Positions 1 through 5,572 of a stretch of 5,572 nt of DNA are shown piece by piece (position 1 is the stretch's first letter; each line of letters begins with the position of its first letter). The stretch lies in assembly GCA_947174575.1 (NCBI GenBank), contig CAMWJM010000095.1:1-5572 (forward strand). Direction: 5' to 3'. A program made the position numbers and the translations under genes. The notes beneath the pieces were generated by a model. That model ran no database searches and was not told the DNA's origin. It worked only from the letters and a program-made list of their open reading frames with translations. This stretch comes from an uncultured Alistipes sp. Its GTDB lineage: Bacteria; Bacteroidota; Bacteroidia; Bacteroidales; Rikenellaceae.

Positions 1-570
1 GACAATCCGGTGTCGCGGAAGTTCTGGGGCCGCGTGCCGCTGGTGCAGGCGTCGTGCTTTCTGTACTAGGTCCCCGTCAGCGGCTGGCGGCGGGCGATCC
101 ATGCGTTCAAGTATCGGGGTGCGTGGCGGCTGGCCCGCGCTTTGGGCCGGTGGTACGGCGCTTCGTTGGCCGAGAGCGGTCTCTATGGCGATGTCGACGC
201 GGTGGTGCCCCTGCCGCTGCATCCCCTCAAGCGCATCCGCCGCGGCTACAATCAGGCCGAATACCTCGCCGAGGGAATCGCCGCGCAACTGGGTGCGGCG
301 GTCGATCGCCGCAGCGTGCGCCGCTGTCGGAATACCGCCTCGCAGACGCTCAAGTCGCGGCGCGAGCGGGCGGGCAATGTCGAAAATGCTTTCGCCGTGC
401 GGCATCCCGAGCGTCTGGCCGGGAAGCACATCCTGCTGGTCGACGACGTGATGACCACGGGTTCCACGCTCGCGTCGTGCGCGGCCGCGATCCTGCAGGC
501 CGTGCCCGACTGCCGCATCAGCTTGGCGGCCCTCGCCGTTTCGCGCCGCGAATTGGGGCTGGAGCAGTAG
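1..570 (+). pseudogene. comF: ComF-family phosphoribosyltransferase, 5'-partial and interrupted by an in-frame TAG
   Basis: ComF proteins are phosphoribosyltransferase-fold proteins, needed for DNA uptake in several transformable bacteria; their exact reaction is not settled. The window opens inside the gene: frame 1 from base 1 reads DNPVSRKFWGRVPL, typical of the region just after the N-terminal zinc-finger domain, which lies off the edge. A TAG at 67-69 then interrupts the frame. The same frame resumes with HAFKYRG (100-120), VVPLPLHPLKRIRRGYNQ (about 202-255) and the PRPP-binding motif ILLVDDVMTTGSTL (430-471), and ends SRRELGLEQ with TAG at 568-570. Homology on both sides in one frame points to a single nonsense change, probably of a Tyr codon, rather than a frameshift. 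No in-frame ATG lies between the stop and the PRPP motif; TTG at 142 is the nearest alternative start and would lose the KYRG block. The intact downstream frame suggests either very recent inactivation or a sequencing error. Family assignment is strong; the pseudogene status depends on the TAG being real. Confidence 0.8.
67..69 (+). other. Premature in-frame TAG within comF
   Basis: The codons around this site read Cys-Phe-Leu-Tyr-stop-Val-Pro-Val-Ser-Gly-Trp-Arg. Related ComF proteins usually carry an aromatic pair followed by a short Gly-Ser turn here, so a Tyr codon (TAC or TAT) changed to TAG is the simplest explanation. The Val at 76-78 (GTC) sits where a Gly (GGC) would be expected, so two atypical bases may lie within about 10 bp. 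That pattern fits either local low-quality sequence or early decay. The stop is seen directly; the ancestral codon is inferred. Confidence 0.75.
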
Positions 571-575
571 GAGCC

Positions 576-592
576 GATCGCAGCGATTTTTG
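576..592 (+). terminator. Weak terminator-like dyad after comF
   Basis: ATCGC-A-GCGAT (577-587) is a perfect 11-base dyad starting a few bases after the comF stop, and its right arm runs into five T residues (587-591). As an RNA hairpin it could form only four or five pairs around a three-base loop, so it is weak for an intrinsic terminator. Its position between comF and the probable dnaB promoter fits that role, but chance is not excluded. Confidence 0.25.
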
Positions 593-612
593 TGTTTTTG
601 GCGGCTACTTTT

Positions 613-643
613 TTTGATTTGTCCGCCCGAATCGCTATTTTTA
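613..643 (+). promoter_or_regulatory. Candidate Bacteroidota sigma-ABfr-type promoter for dnaB
   Basis: Bacteroidota primary sigma factors recognise TTTG near -33 and TAnnTTTG near -7. TTTG at 613-616 is followed after 19 bases by TATTTTTA at 636-643, which matches the -7 element at five of its six fixed positions (final G replaced by A). Transcription would begin near 650, leaving a short leader of under 20 bases before the dnaB ATG. The region is the only clearly AT-rich stretch of its size in the window. A second, poorer pairing, TTTG at 589-592 with TTGATTTG at 614-621, is also possible. The call is by motif and context only. Confidence 0.4.
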
Positions 644-667
644 CGGCTTGTAAAGAAACTCTACCCC

Positions 668-2224
668 ATGGCCAAGGATTTCACCCCTTCGCGGCGCAAC
701 GGCGAAGCCTACGACGCGCTGACCGAGACGGCCGGCAGCGTGCCCCCGCAGGCGGTCGAGCTGGAGGAGGCGGTATTGGGCGCTCTGATGCTCGAAAAGG
801 ACAGCATCATCGCCGTGCAGGAGTTCGTCACTCCCGATTCGTTCTACACCGAGGAGCACCGCGCGATCTACAAGGCGATCGAGGAGCTGTCGATGGAGTT
901 GAAGCCCATCGACCTCTACACCGTCACCGAGCGGCTGAAGGTCAAGAAAGAGCTGAAGAAGGTGGGCGGCGCCTCGTATCTGGCCCAGCTCACGCAGAAG
1001 GTGGGTTCGGCGGCCAACGTCGAGTTCCACGCCAAGATCATCGCCCAGAAATACGTGCAGCGCGAGTTGATCCGCTCGGCGACCGAGATCCAGAAGCGCT
1101 CGTACGACGAGTCGACCGACGTCACGGAGTTGATCGGGTTTGCCGAGGGCGAAATCTTCAAGGTCTCGGAGGGCCATGTCAAGCGGTCGGTGCAGTCGTC
1201 CAAGGACATCCTGGCCCGGGCGTTGATGCAGATCGAGGAGGCCTCGAAGAATACGAGCGCTTTCAACGGCGTGCCTTCGGGCTTCATGGCCATCGACCGC
1301 GTGACGCTGGGCTGGCAGCTCTCCGATTTGATCATCATCGCCGCCCGTCCTTCGATGGGTAAGACGGCGTTCGTCCTCTCCATGGCCCGCAACATGGCCG
1401 TCGACCACGAGGCCGGCGTGGCGTTTTTCTCGCTGGAAATGTCGTCGGTGCAGCTCATGATGCGTCTGATCATCGCCGAGACGGGTTTGAGCGGCAACGA
1501 CGTCAAGTCGGGCCGCCTGACGCCCGAGCAGTGGCGCCACCTCGAATCGGCCACCAAACCGCTGGGTTCGGCTCCCCTGTTCATCGACGACACGCCGGCC
1601 CTCTCGGTCTTCGAGTTCCGCTCGAAAGCCCGCCGGCTGAAGATACACAACGACATCAAGATCATCATCATCGACTACCTCCAGCTCATGACCGGCAACC
1701 AGGATTCGAAGGGCAACCGCGAGCAGGAGGTGGCGTTCATTTCGCGTACGCTCAAGGCCATAGCCAAGGAGCTGAACGTGCCGATCATCGCCCTGTCGCA
1801 GTTGAGCCGCGCCACCGAGATGCGCGGCGGTTCGAAACGCCCCCAGCTCTCCGACCTGCGCGAGTCGGGCGCCATTGAGCAGGACGCCGACATCGTGGCA
1901 TTCATCCATCGCCCCGAGTACTACGGCATCAACCAGGACGAAAACGGCATGCCCACGGCCGGCCTGGCCGAGATCATCATCGCCAAGCACCGTAACGGCG
2001 CTGTGTGCGACGTCAACCTGCGTTTCCTCAAGGAGCAGGCCCGCTTTGCCGACATGGACGACACCATGCTGCCGCCCTCGCAGGCGCTCGACAGCCAGCA
2101 GGCTTACGACGACTATGCCAGCGGTTCGAACGGCGGCGATTTCGGCGGCGGTCTGGGGGCTGCGGCCGGGGGCGGCGAGTTCGACCTGACGCCTCCGTCG
2201 CTCGGCGACGAGGCGCCGTTCTAA
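668..2224 (+). CDS. dnaB: Replicative DNA helicase DnaB
   Basis: DnaB is the hexameric 5'-3' helicase that unwinds DNA at the replication fork and recruits primase. The 518-residue protein has the family layout: a short N-terminal extension, the primase-interacting helical domain from about residue 28 (PPQAVELEEAVLGALM), a linker, and a RecA-like motor domain. The Walker A motif ARPSMGKT has its lysine at about residue 232, and the Walker B motif IIIIDYLQLM has its aspartate at about residue 336. Downstream are ALSQLSRATEMR and LSDLRESGAIEQDAD, typical DnaB motifs. Walker A and the later motifs are uninterrupted, so no intein is present. The last 40 or so residues are Gly-rich and probably disordered, ending in GDEAPF, which resembles the SSB C-terminal tip. 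I chose ATG at 668 over TTG at 590 because homology starts after 668 and the candidate promoter lies between them. An A-rich TAAAGAAA precedes the start and no Shine-Dalgarno is seen, as is usual in Bacteroidota. comM follows after 15 bp and is probably cotranscribed. Confidence 0.97.
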   Translation: MAKDFTPSRRNGEAYDALTETAGSVPPQAVELEEAVLGALMLEKDSIIAVQEFVTPDSFYTEEHRAIYKAIEELSMELKPIDLYTVTERLKVKKELKKVGGASYLAQLTQKVGSAANVEFHAKIIAQKYVQRELIRSATEIQKRSYDESTDVTELIGFAEGEIFKVSEGHVKRSVQSSKDILARALMQIEEASKNTSAFNGVPSGFMAIDRVTLGWQLSDLIIIAARPSMGKTAFVLSMARNMAVDHEAGVAFFSLEMSSVQLMMRLIIAETGLSGNDVKSGRLTPEQWRHLESATKPLGSAPLFIDDTPALSVFEFRSKARRLKIHNDIKIIIIDYLQLMTGNQDSKGNREQEVAFISRTLKAIAKELNVPIIALSQLSRATEMRGGSKRPQLSDLRESGAIEQDADIVAFIHRPEYYGINQDENGMPTAGLAEIIIAKHRNGAVCDVNLRFLKEQARFADMDDTMLPPSQALDSQQAYDDYASGSNGGDFGGGLGAAAGGGEFDLTPPSLGDEAPF

Positions 2225-2239
2225 TCTGCCTGCTGCGCC

Positions 2240-3781
2240 ATGTTCGTCCGGACTTATGCAGGAGCGGTCGTGGGGATCGACGCCGTGACGGTGACCGTCG
2301 AGGTCAACATCGCGGGCGGCGGTCTGGGGCTTTATCTGGTGGGCCTGCCCGACAATGCCGTCAAGGAGAGCGAGCAGCGCATCCGCGCCGCGTTCGAGAA
2401 CTCGGACGAGCGGATGTCGGGCAAGAAGGTGGTGGTGAACCTGGCGCCCGCCGACCTGCGCAAGGAGGGCGCGGCGTTCGACCTGCCCATCGCCGTGGGG
2501 ATTCTGGCGGCCATGGGGCGCATCGATGCCGGGGCGGTAGGCGATACGCTGCTGGCGGGCGAGTTGTCGCTCGACGGAACGGTCAAGCCCGTGCGGGGCG
2601 TGCTGCCGATGGCCGTGCAGGCGCGGCGCGACGGCATACGGCGACTGGTGGTGCCGGCGGCCAATGCGGCCGAGGCGGCCGTGGTCGAGGGTGTGGAGGC
2701 CATAGGCGTGTGGAGTTTGCGCGAGACGATCGCGTATCTCAACGGCGAGGAGGAGCTTGCGCCGGCGACGCCTGCGATGCCCGAACCGTCGGCGGAGACC
2801 GCGGGGCGCTATGACGAGGATTTCGCCGACGTCAAGGGTCAGGCCCACGTCAAGCGGGCTTTGGAGATCGCCGCGGCCGGCGGGCACAACGTGCTGATGA
2901 TCGGCTCGCCCGGCTCGGGCAAGACGATGCTGGCGCGCCGCATGCCCACGATCCTGCCGCCGCTGACGCCCGACGAGGCGCTGGAGACGACCGAAATACA
3001 TTCGGTGGCGGGCCTTTCGCAGATCGCGGGGCTCATGACCCGTCGGCCCTTTCGGGCGCCGCATCATACGATTTCGCAGGTGGCCCTGATCGGCGGCGGG
3101 CAGTCGCCCCACCCGGGCGAAGTGTCGTTGGCGCACAACGGCGTGCTGTTTTTGGACGAACTGCCCGAGTTCGGGCGCAGCGCTTTGGAGGTGTTGCGCC
3201 AGCCGCTCGAAGAGAAGCGCATCACCGTGGCGCGGGCGCGCTACAGGGTGCTGTATCCGGCCAACTTCACGTTGATCGCCGCGATGAACCCCTGCCCGTG
3301 CGGCTACTACAACCACCCGACGAAAGAGTGTACCTGCTCGCCGGGGTCGGTGCACCGCTATATGGGGCGGATTTCGGGGCCGTTGATGGATCGGATCGAC
3401 ATGCACATCGAGGTGACGCCCGTCGACCCCTCCGATCTGGCCGATGCCGCACCGGGCGAGCCGAGCGCCGCGATCCGCGAACGGGTGTGCCGGGCGCGGA
3501 AAATCCAGCAGGAGCGCTTTCGGAATTGCGAGGGCGTGCATACCAATGCGATGATGAATGCGGCGATGCTGCGCGACTACTGCCGGCTGGACGGGGCTTC
3601 GGCCGCGCTCCTGGAGCAGGCGATGAACCGGCTCGCGCTTTCGGCGCGGGCCTACGACCGCATTCTGAAGGTGGCGCGCACGATCGCCGACCTGGCGGGC
3701 CGCGAGCGGATCGGGGCGGCCGACGTGGCCGAAGCGATCAACTACCGGTCGCTCGACAGGGAGAGTTGGGGAAGATCATAA
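2240..3781 (+). CDS. comM: ComM/YifB-family AAA+ ATPase (Mg-chelatase-like)
   Basis: In Vibrio and Acinetobacter ComM is a hexameric helicase that drives branch migration while transformed DNA is integrated; the family is also widespread in bacteria not known to be competent, so the role here is inferred. The 513 residues match the family length. The N-terminal third (about 1-175) is the Lon-protease-like ChlI-associated domain, beginning FVRTYAGAVVGIDA and including LVGLPDNAVKESEQRIRAA. The AAA+ core has Walker A GSPGSGKT at 222-229 and Walker B VLFLDELPEF with the acidic pair at 306-307. Next come a sensor-like N350 in MNPCPCG, a four-cysteine cluster (352, 354, 364, 366) and RISGPLMDRIDMH. 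The C-terminal ChlI_C helical domain contains LSARAYDRILKVARTIADL. The ATG at 2240 gives the canonical N-terminus, 15 bp after dnaB, with no separate promoter visible, so it is probably in the dnaB transcript. The cysteines suggest a small zinc site, common in the family but absent from the E. coli protein as I recall it. Confidence 0.95.
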   Translation: MFVRTYAGAVVGIDAVTVTVEVNIAGGGLGLYLVGLPDNAVKESEQRIRAAFENSDERMSGKKVVVNLAPADLRKEGAAFDLPIAVGILAAMGRIDAGAVGDTLLAGELSLDGTVKPVRGVLPMAVQARRDGIRRLVVPAANAAEAAVVEGVEAIGVWSLRETIAYLNGEEELAPATPAMPEPSAETAGRYDEDFADVKGQAHVKRALEIAAAGGHNVLMIGSPGSGKTMLARRMPTILPPLTPDEALETTEIHSVAGLSQIAGLMTRRPFRAPHHTISQVALIGGGQSPHPGEVSLAHNGVLFLDELPEFGRSALEVLRQPLEEKRITVARARYRVLYPANFTLIAAMNPCPCGYYNHPTKECTCSPGSVHRYMGRISGPLMDRIDMHIEVTPVDPSDLADAAPGEPSAAIRERVCRARKIQQERFRNCEGVHTNAMMNAAMLRDYCRLDGASAALLEQAMNRLALSARAYDRILKVARTIADLAGRERIGAADVAEAINYRSLDRESWGRS

Positions 3782-3785
3782 AATG

Positions 3786-3836
3786 CTTCGGTTCTGCGGT
3801 TTGCAGACGAAGGATCCGGTATAGTCGGGATTTTTT
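3786..3836 (+). promoter_or_regulatory. Overlapping hairpins with T6 run between comM and murG (possible terminator or attenuator)
   Basis: Two potential RNA hairpins share bases. The first pairs CTTCG (3786-3790) plus TCTGC (3793-3797) with GCAGA plus CGAAG (3803-3812), leaving a two-base bulge and a five-base loop. The second pairs AAGGATCCGG (3810-3819) with the TCGGGAT region and following T residues (3825-3835), with one bulged G and G-U pairs, and ends in a T6 run at 3831-3836. They overlap at 3810-3812, so they compete only at the base of each stem. The T-run ends five bases before the murG ATG. It could be a weak terminator of the dnaB-comM transcript, a leader that tunes murG expression, or chance. 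The pairing was worked out by hand with no energy calculation. Confidence 0.3.
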
Positions 3837-3841
3837 AAGTT

Positions 3842-4954
3842 ATGGATAAAAAACTGCATATCATTGTTTCGGGCGGCGGCACGGGGGGCCATATCTACCC
3901 GGCCGTGGCGGTCGCCGAGGCACTCGAACGCCGTTTGGGCGAGCGGGTGGAGCTGCTCTTCGTGGGTGCCGAGGGCAAGATGGAGATGGAGAAGGTGCCC
4001 GCGCTGGGCTACCGCATCGTCGGACTTCCCATTGTCGGATTGCAGCGGCGTCTGGAGTGGCGCAATCTGTCGGTGCCGTTCAAGATATGGCGGAGCCTGC
4101 GAAAGGCCCGCAAGACGATCCGCGAGTTCGGCGCCGATGCCGTGGTGGGCTTCGGCGGCTATGCCAGCGCTCCGGTGCTGTGGGCCGCGCAGCGCATGGG
4201 TGTGCCGACTCTCATTCAGGAGCAGAACTCCTACGCCGGGGTCACCAACAAGATTCTGGCCAAGCGTGCGCGGCGCATCTGTACGGCCTACGAGGGCATG
4301 GAGCGCTTTTTCCCGGCCGACAAGATCGTGCTCACGGGCAACCCGCTTCGGGGCCGCTTCTCGAAAGAGGGGGCCGATCGGGCCGAGGCGTTGGCGCATT
4401 ATGGATTCGCGTCCGACAAGCAGGTCGTGCTGGTCGTGGGCGGATCGCTCGGCACGCGGTCGCTCAACGAGATGATGAAGACATGGATCGAGTCCTTGTC
4501 CGGCGCCGAAGCTCCCGTGCAGGTGATCTGGCAGACGGGCAAGTACTACGAGCGCGAGATGCGCGAGTTTCTGGCCGCCCACCCGACGCCGGGCATCTGG
4601 CAGGGGGCGTTCATCGAGCGTATGGACTTGGCCTATGCCGCGGCCGATCTGGTGGTCTCGCGTAGCGGCGCCGGCACGGTGTCGGAGTTGTGTCTGGTGG
4701 CCAAACCGGTGCTGTTCGTGCCCTCGCCCAACGTGGCCGAGGATCACCAGACCAAGAATGCGCAGGCGCTCGAACGGCAGGGTGCCGCGGCGATCGTGGC
4801 CGATGCCGTATGCCGCACCGAAGCCATGCCGCGGGCGCTGGAGCTGCTCGCCGATCCTGCTGCTCTGGCCTGCATGAGCGCCAACCTCGAACGGTTGGCC
4901 AAGCCGCGGGCGGCGGAAGACATCGTAGACGAAATCATGAAGATACTGGAATAA
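3842..4954 (+). CDS. murG: UDP-N-acetylglucosamine:lipid I GlcNAc transferase MurG
   Basis: MurG is the peripheral membrane GT-B glycosyltransferase that adds GlcNAc from UDP-GlcNAc to lipid I, making lipid II on the inner face of the cytoplasmic membrane. The 370 residues are of normal length. The N-terminal Rossmann domain carries the signature GGGTGGH (11-17), then GFGGYASAP (from about 103) and QEQNSYAGVTNK (from about 126), which are the Gly-rich and lipid I-side motifs. The C-terminal domain carries GGSLGTRSLNE (from about 200), SRSGAGTVSEL (about 273-283; E282 is the expected ribose-binding Glu) and EDHQTKNA (about 300-307) at the donor site. There is no signal peptide or membrane span, as expected. 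ATG at 3842 puts the signature at its usual distance from the start. The TAA stop shares its last A with the murC ATG, giving one coupled unit. The upstream neighbour is comM rather than ftsW. Expression could be read through from dnaB-comM or start at a weak local promoter; the sequence does not decide. Confidence 0.97.
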   Translation: MDKKLHIIVSGGGTGGHIYPAVAVAEALERRLGERVELLFVGAEGKMEMEKVPALGYRIVGLPIVGLQRRLEWRNLSVPFKIWRSLRKARKTIREFGADAVVGFGGYASAPVLWAAQRMGVPTLIQEQNSYAGVTNKILAKRARRICTAYEGMERFFPADKIVLTGNPLRGRFSKEGADRAEALAHYGFASDKQVVLVVGGSLGTRSLNEMMKTWIESLSGAEAPVQVIWQTGKYYEREMREFLAAHPTPGIWQGAFIERMDLAYAAADLVVSRSGAGTVSELCLVAKPVLFVPSPNVAEDHQTKNAQALERQGAAAIVADAVCRTEAMPRALELLADPAALACMSANLERLAKPRAAEDIVDEIMKILE

Positions 4955-5572
4955 TGGAGTTCTCGAAAGTCTACTTTTTAGGCATCGGCGGCATCGGTAT
5001 GAGCGCCCTGGCCCGCTATTTCCTGCACGAAGGCAAGCAGGTGGCCGGCTACGACCGCACCCCCTCGACCCTGACCGCCGAACTCGAAGCCGAGGGCGCG
5101 GCAGTGCACTACGACGACGATGTGCGGGCCATTCCCGAGGCCTTTCTCGATCCGCACGACACGATGGTGGTCTACACCCCTGCCGTGCGGCAGGAGCATA
5201 GCGAGTATCGCTACTTCCTCGAACACGGCTTCATGGTCGAGAAACGGTCTCAAATGCTCGGGCACCTCGCAGAGGGCAAATACGTTATGGCTGTGGCGGG
5301 TACGCACGGCAAAACCACGACGTCGACCCTCGTGGCGTGGCTCAACCGCGCGCTGACGGGCGGCGGCTCGGCGTTCCTGGGCGGCATTTCGAAGAACTTC
5401 GGCGGCAATCTGGTGCTGGGCGCGGGCGCGCGGCTGGCGGTGGAGGCCGACGAGTTCGATCGCTCGTTCCTGCGTCTGTTCCCCGACGTGGCGGTCGTCA
5501 CTTCGGCCGATGCCGATCATCTGGACATCTACGGCACGCACGAGGCGGTCAAGGAGGCTTTCGCGCAGTTCG
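4954..5572 (+). CDS. murC: UDP-N-acetylmuramate--L-alanine ligase MurC, 3'-partial
   Basis: MurC is the cytoplasmic ATP-dependent ligase that adds L-alanine to UDP-MurNAc, the first step of the peptidoglycan stem peptide. The first 206 residues are present, a little under half of the usual 450-470; the frame is still open at the window end. The N-terminal UDP-binding Rossmann domain has GIGGIGMSALA (10-20) and VVYTPAV (72-78). The central ATPase domain has the P-loop AGTHGKTTT (115-123), then GGISKNFGG, EADEFDRSF (164-172) and TSADADHLDIYG (183-194), which are Mur-ligase signatures in Bacteroidota form. The order GIGGIGMS then GTHGKTTT identifies MurC rather than MurD, MurE or MurF. The start ATG overlaps the murG TAA by one base (TAATG), so translational coupling is likely. 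No Shine-Dalgarno of note is visible. In related genomes ftsQ, ftsA and ftsZ often follow; that lies outside the window. Confidence 0.96.
   Translation, partial: MEFSKVYFLGIGGIGMSALARYFLHEGKQVAGYDRTPSTLTAELEAEGAAVHYDDDVRAIPEAFLDPHDTMVVYTPAVRQEHSEYRYFLEHGFMVEKRSQMLGHLAEGKYVMAVAGTHGKTTTSTLVAWLNRALTGGGSAFLGGISKNFGGNLVLGAGARLAVEADEFDRSFLRLFPDVAVVTSADADHLDIYGTHEAVKEAFAQF

Noticed and set aside
67..69. TAG as a recoded sense codon in comF
   Set aside because: comF itself ends at a TAG where the protein naturally finishes, and reading through that one would run into the dnaB leader. There is no sign of a recoding element. The three other visible stops are TAA, so the test is limited.
67..120. Frameshift as the cause of the comF break
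   Set aside because: ComF-like residues before and after the stop are in the same frame, so no net frame change is needed.
54..617. Overlapping + frame open through the comF region (187 codons)
   Set aside because: Its translation is Arg/Gly/Ala-rich with no family motifs, while frame 1 over the same bases gives clear ComF sequence.
590..667. Upstream TTG extension of dnaB
   Set aside because: The added 26 residues are encoded by the AT-rich promoter region and do not look like DnaB. ATG at 668 is followed by a normal Bacteroidota DnaB N-terminus.
1318..1700. Intein in the DnaB motor domain, a frequent insertion site in the family
   Set aside because: Walker A and Walker B are contiguous with normal family spacing and the protein is of normal length.
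641..3541. Very long (966-codon) open frame on the minus strand across dnaB and most of comM
   Set aside because: It is a shadow of GC-biased third codon positions in two certain + strand genes. The product is Arg/His/Leu-rich with no recognisable domain, and it spans the dnaB-comM boundary without regard to either gene.
3800..3827. Promoter for murG using TTTG at 3800-3803 and TATAGTCG at 3820-3827
   Set aside because: Spacing is only 16 bases and the -7 element misses two of its six fixed positions, too poor to call as a promoter.
1..5572. tRNA, rRNA, CRISPR, insertion sequence or phage genes
   Set aside because: Gaps longer than 20 bp are only 571-667 and 3782-3841. Neither holds repeats, cloverleaf-like sequence or transposase remnants.

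Overview
The window is a GC-rich, tightly packed chromosomal segment from a Bacteroidota bacterium, most likely an Alistipes-like member of the Bacteroidales (Rikenellaceae). The evidence is the protein signatures: the style of the DnaB N-terminus and tail, the MurC signature EADEFDRSF, and the ComF signature around FWGRVP. Shine-Dalgarno sequences are also absent, and there is a TTTG/TAnnTTTG-like promoter in the one AT-rich gap. The genus is an inference from protein style and base composition and was not tested by search.

All genes lie on the + strand. Positions 1-570 hold the 3' part of a comF-family phosphoribosyltransferase gene. It is interrupted by an in-frame TAG at 67-69, with conserved ComF sequence on both sides in the same frame. 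Positions 571-667 are an AT-rich gap with a small dyad followed by a T-run and a plausible dnaB promoter. The replicative helicase gene dnaB occupies 668-2224. After 15 bp comes comM (yifB-type AAA+ ATPase), 2240-3781. A 60-bp gap with two overlapping potential hairpins and a T6 run leads to murG (3842-4954). Its stop overlaps the start of murC (4954 onward), which runs off the window edge.

Two themes sit side by side. The first is DNA processing: ComF and ComM are both linked to natural transformation in other bacteria, and DnaB is the replication-fork helicase. The second is peptidoglycan precursor synthesis: MurG makes lipid II, and MurC adds L-Ala to UDP-MurNAc. In the usual Bacteroidota division/cell-wall cluster murG follows ftsW; here it follows comM, so that cluster appears split or rearranged.

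This is mostly housekeeping DNA. I found no mobile element, CRISPR array, RNA gene or defence system, and I do not claim an undescribed system. The points most worth a second look are the broken comF, the SSB-like acidic Pro-Phe tip on a glycine-rich DnaB tail, the comM-murG junction structure, and the unusual murG neighbourhood.
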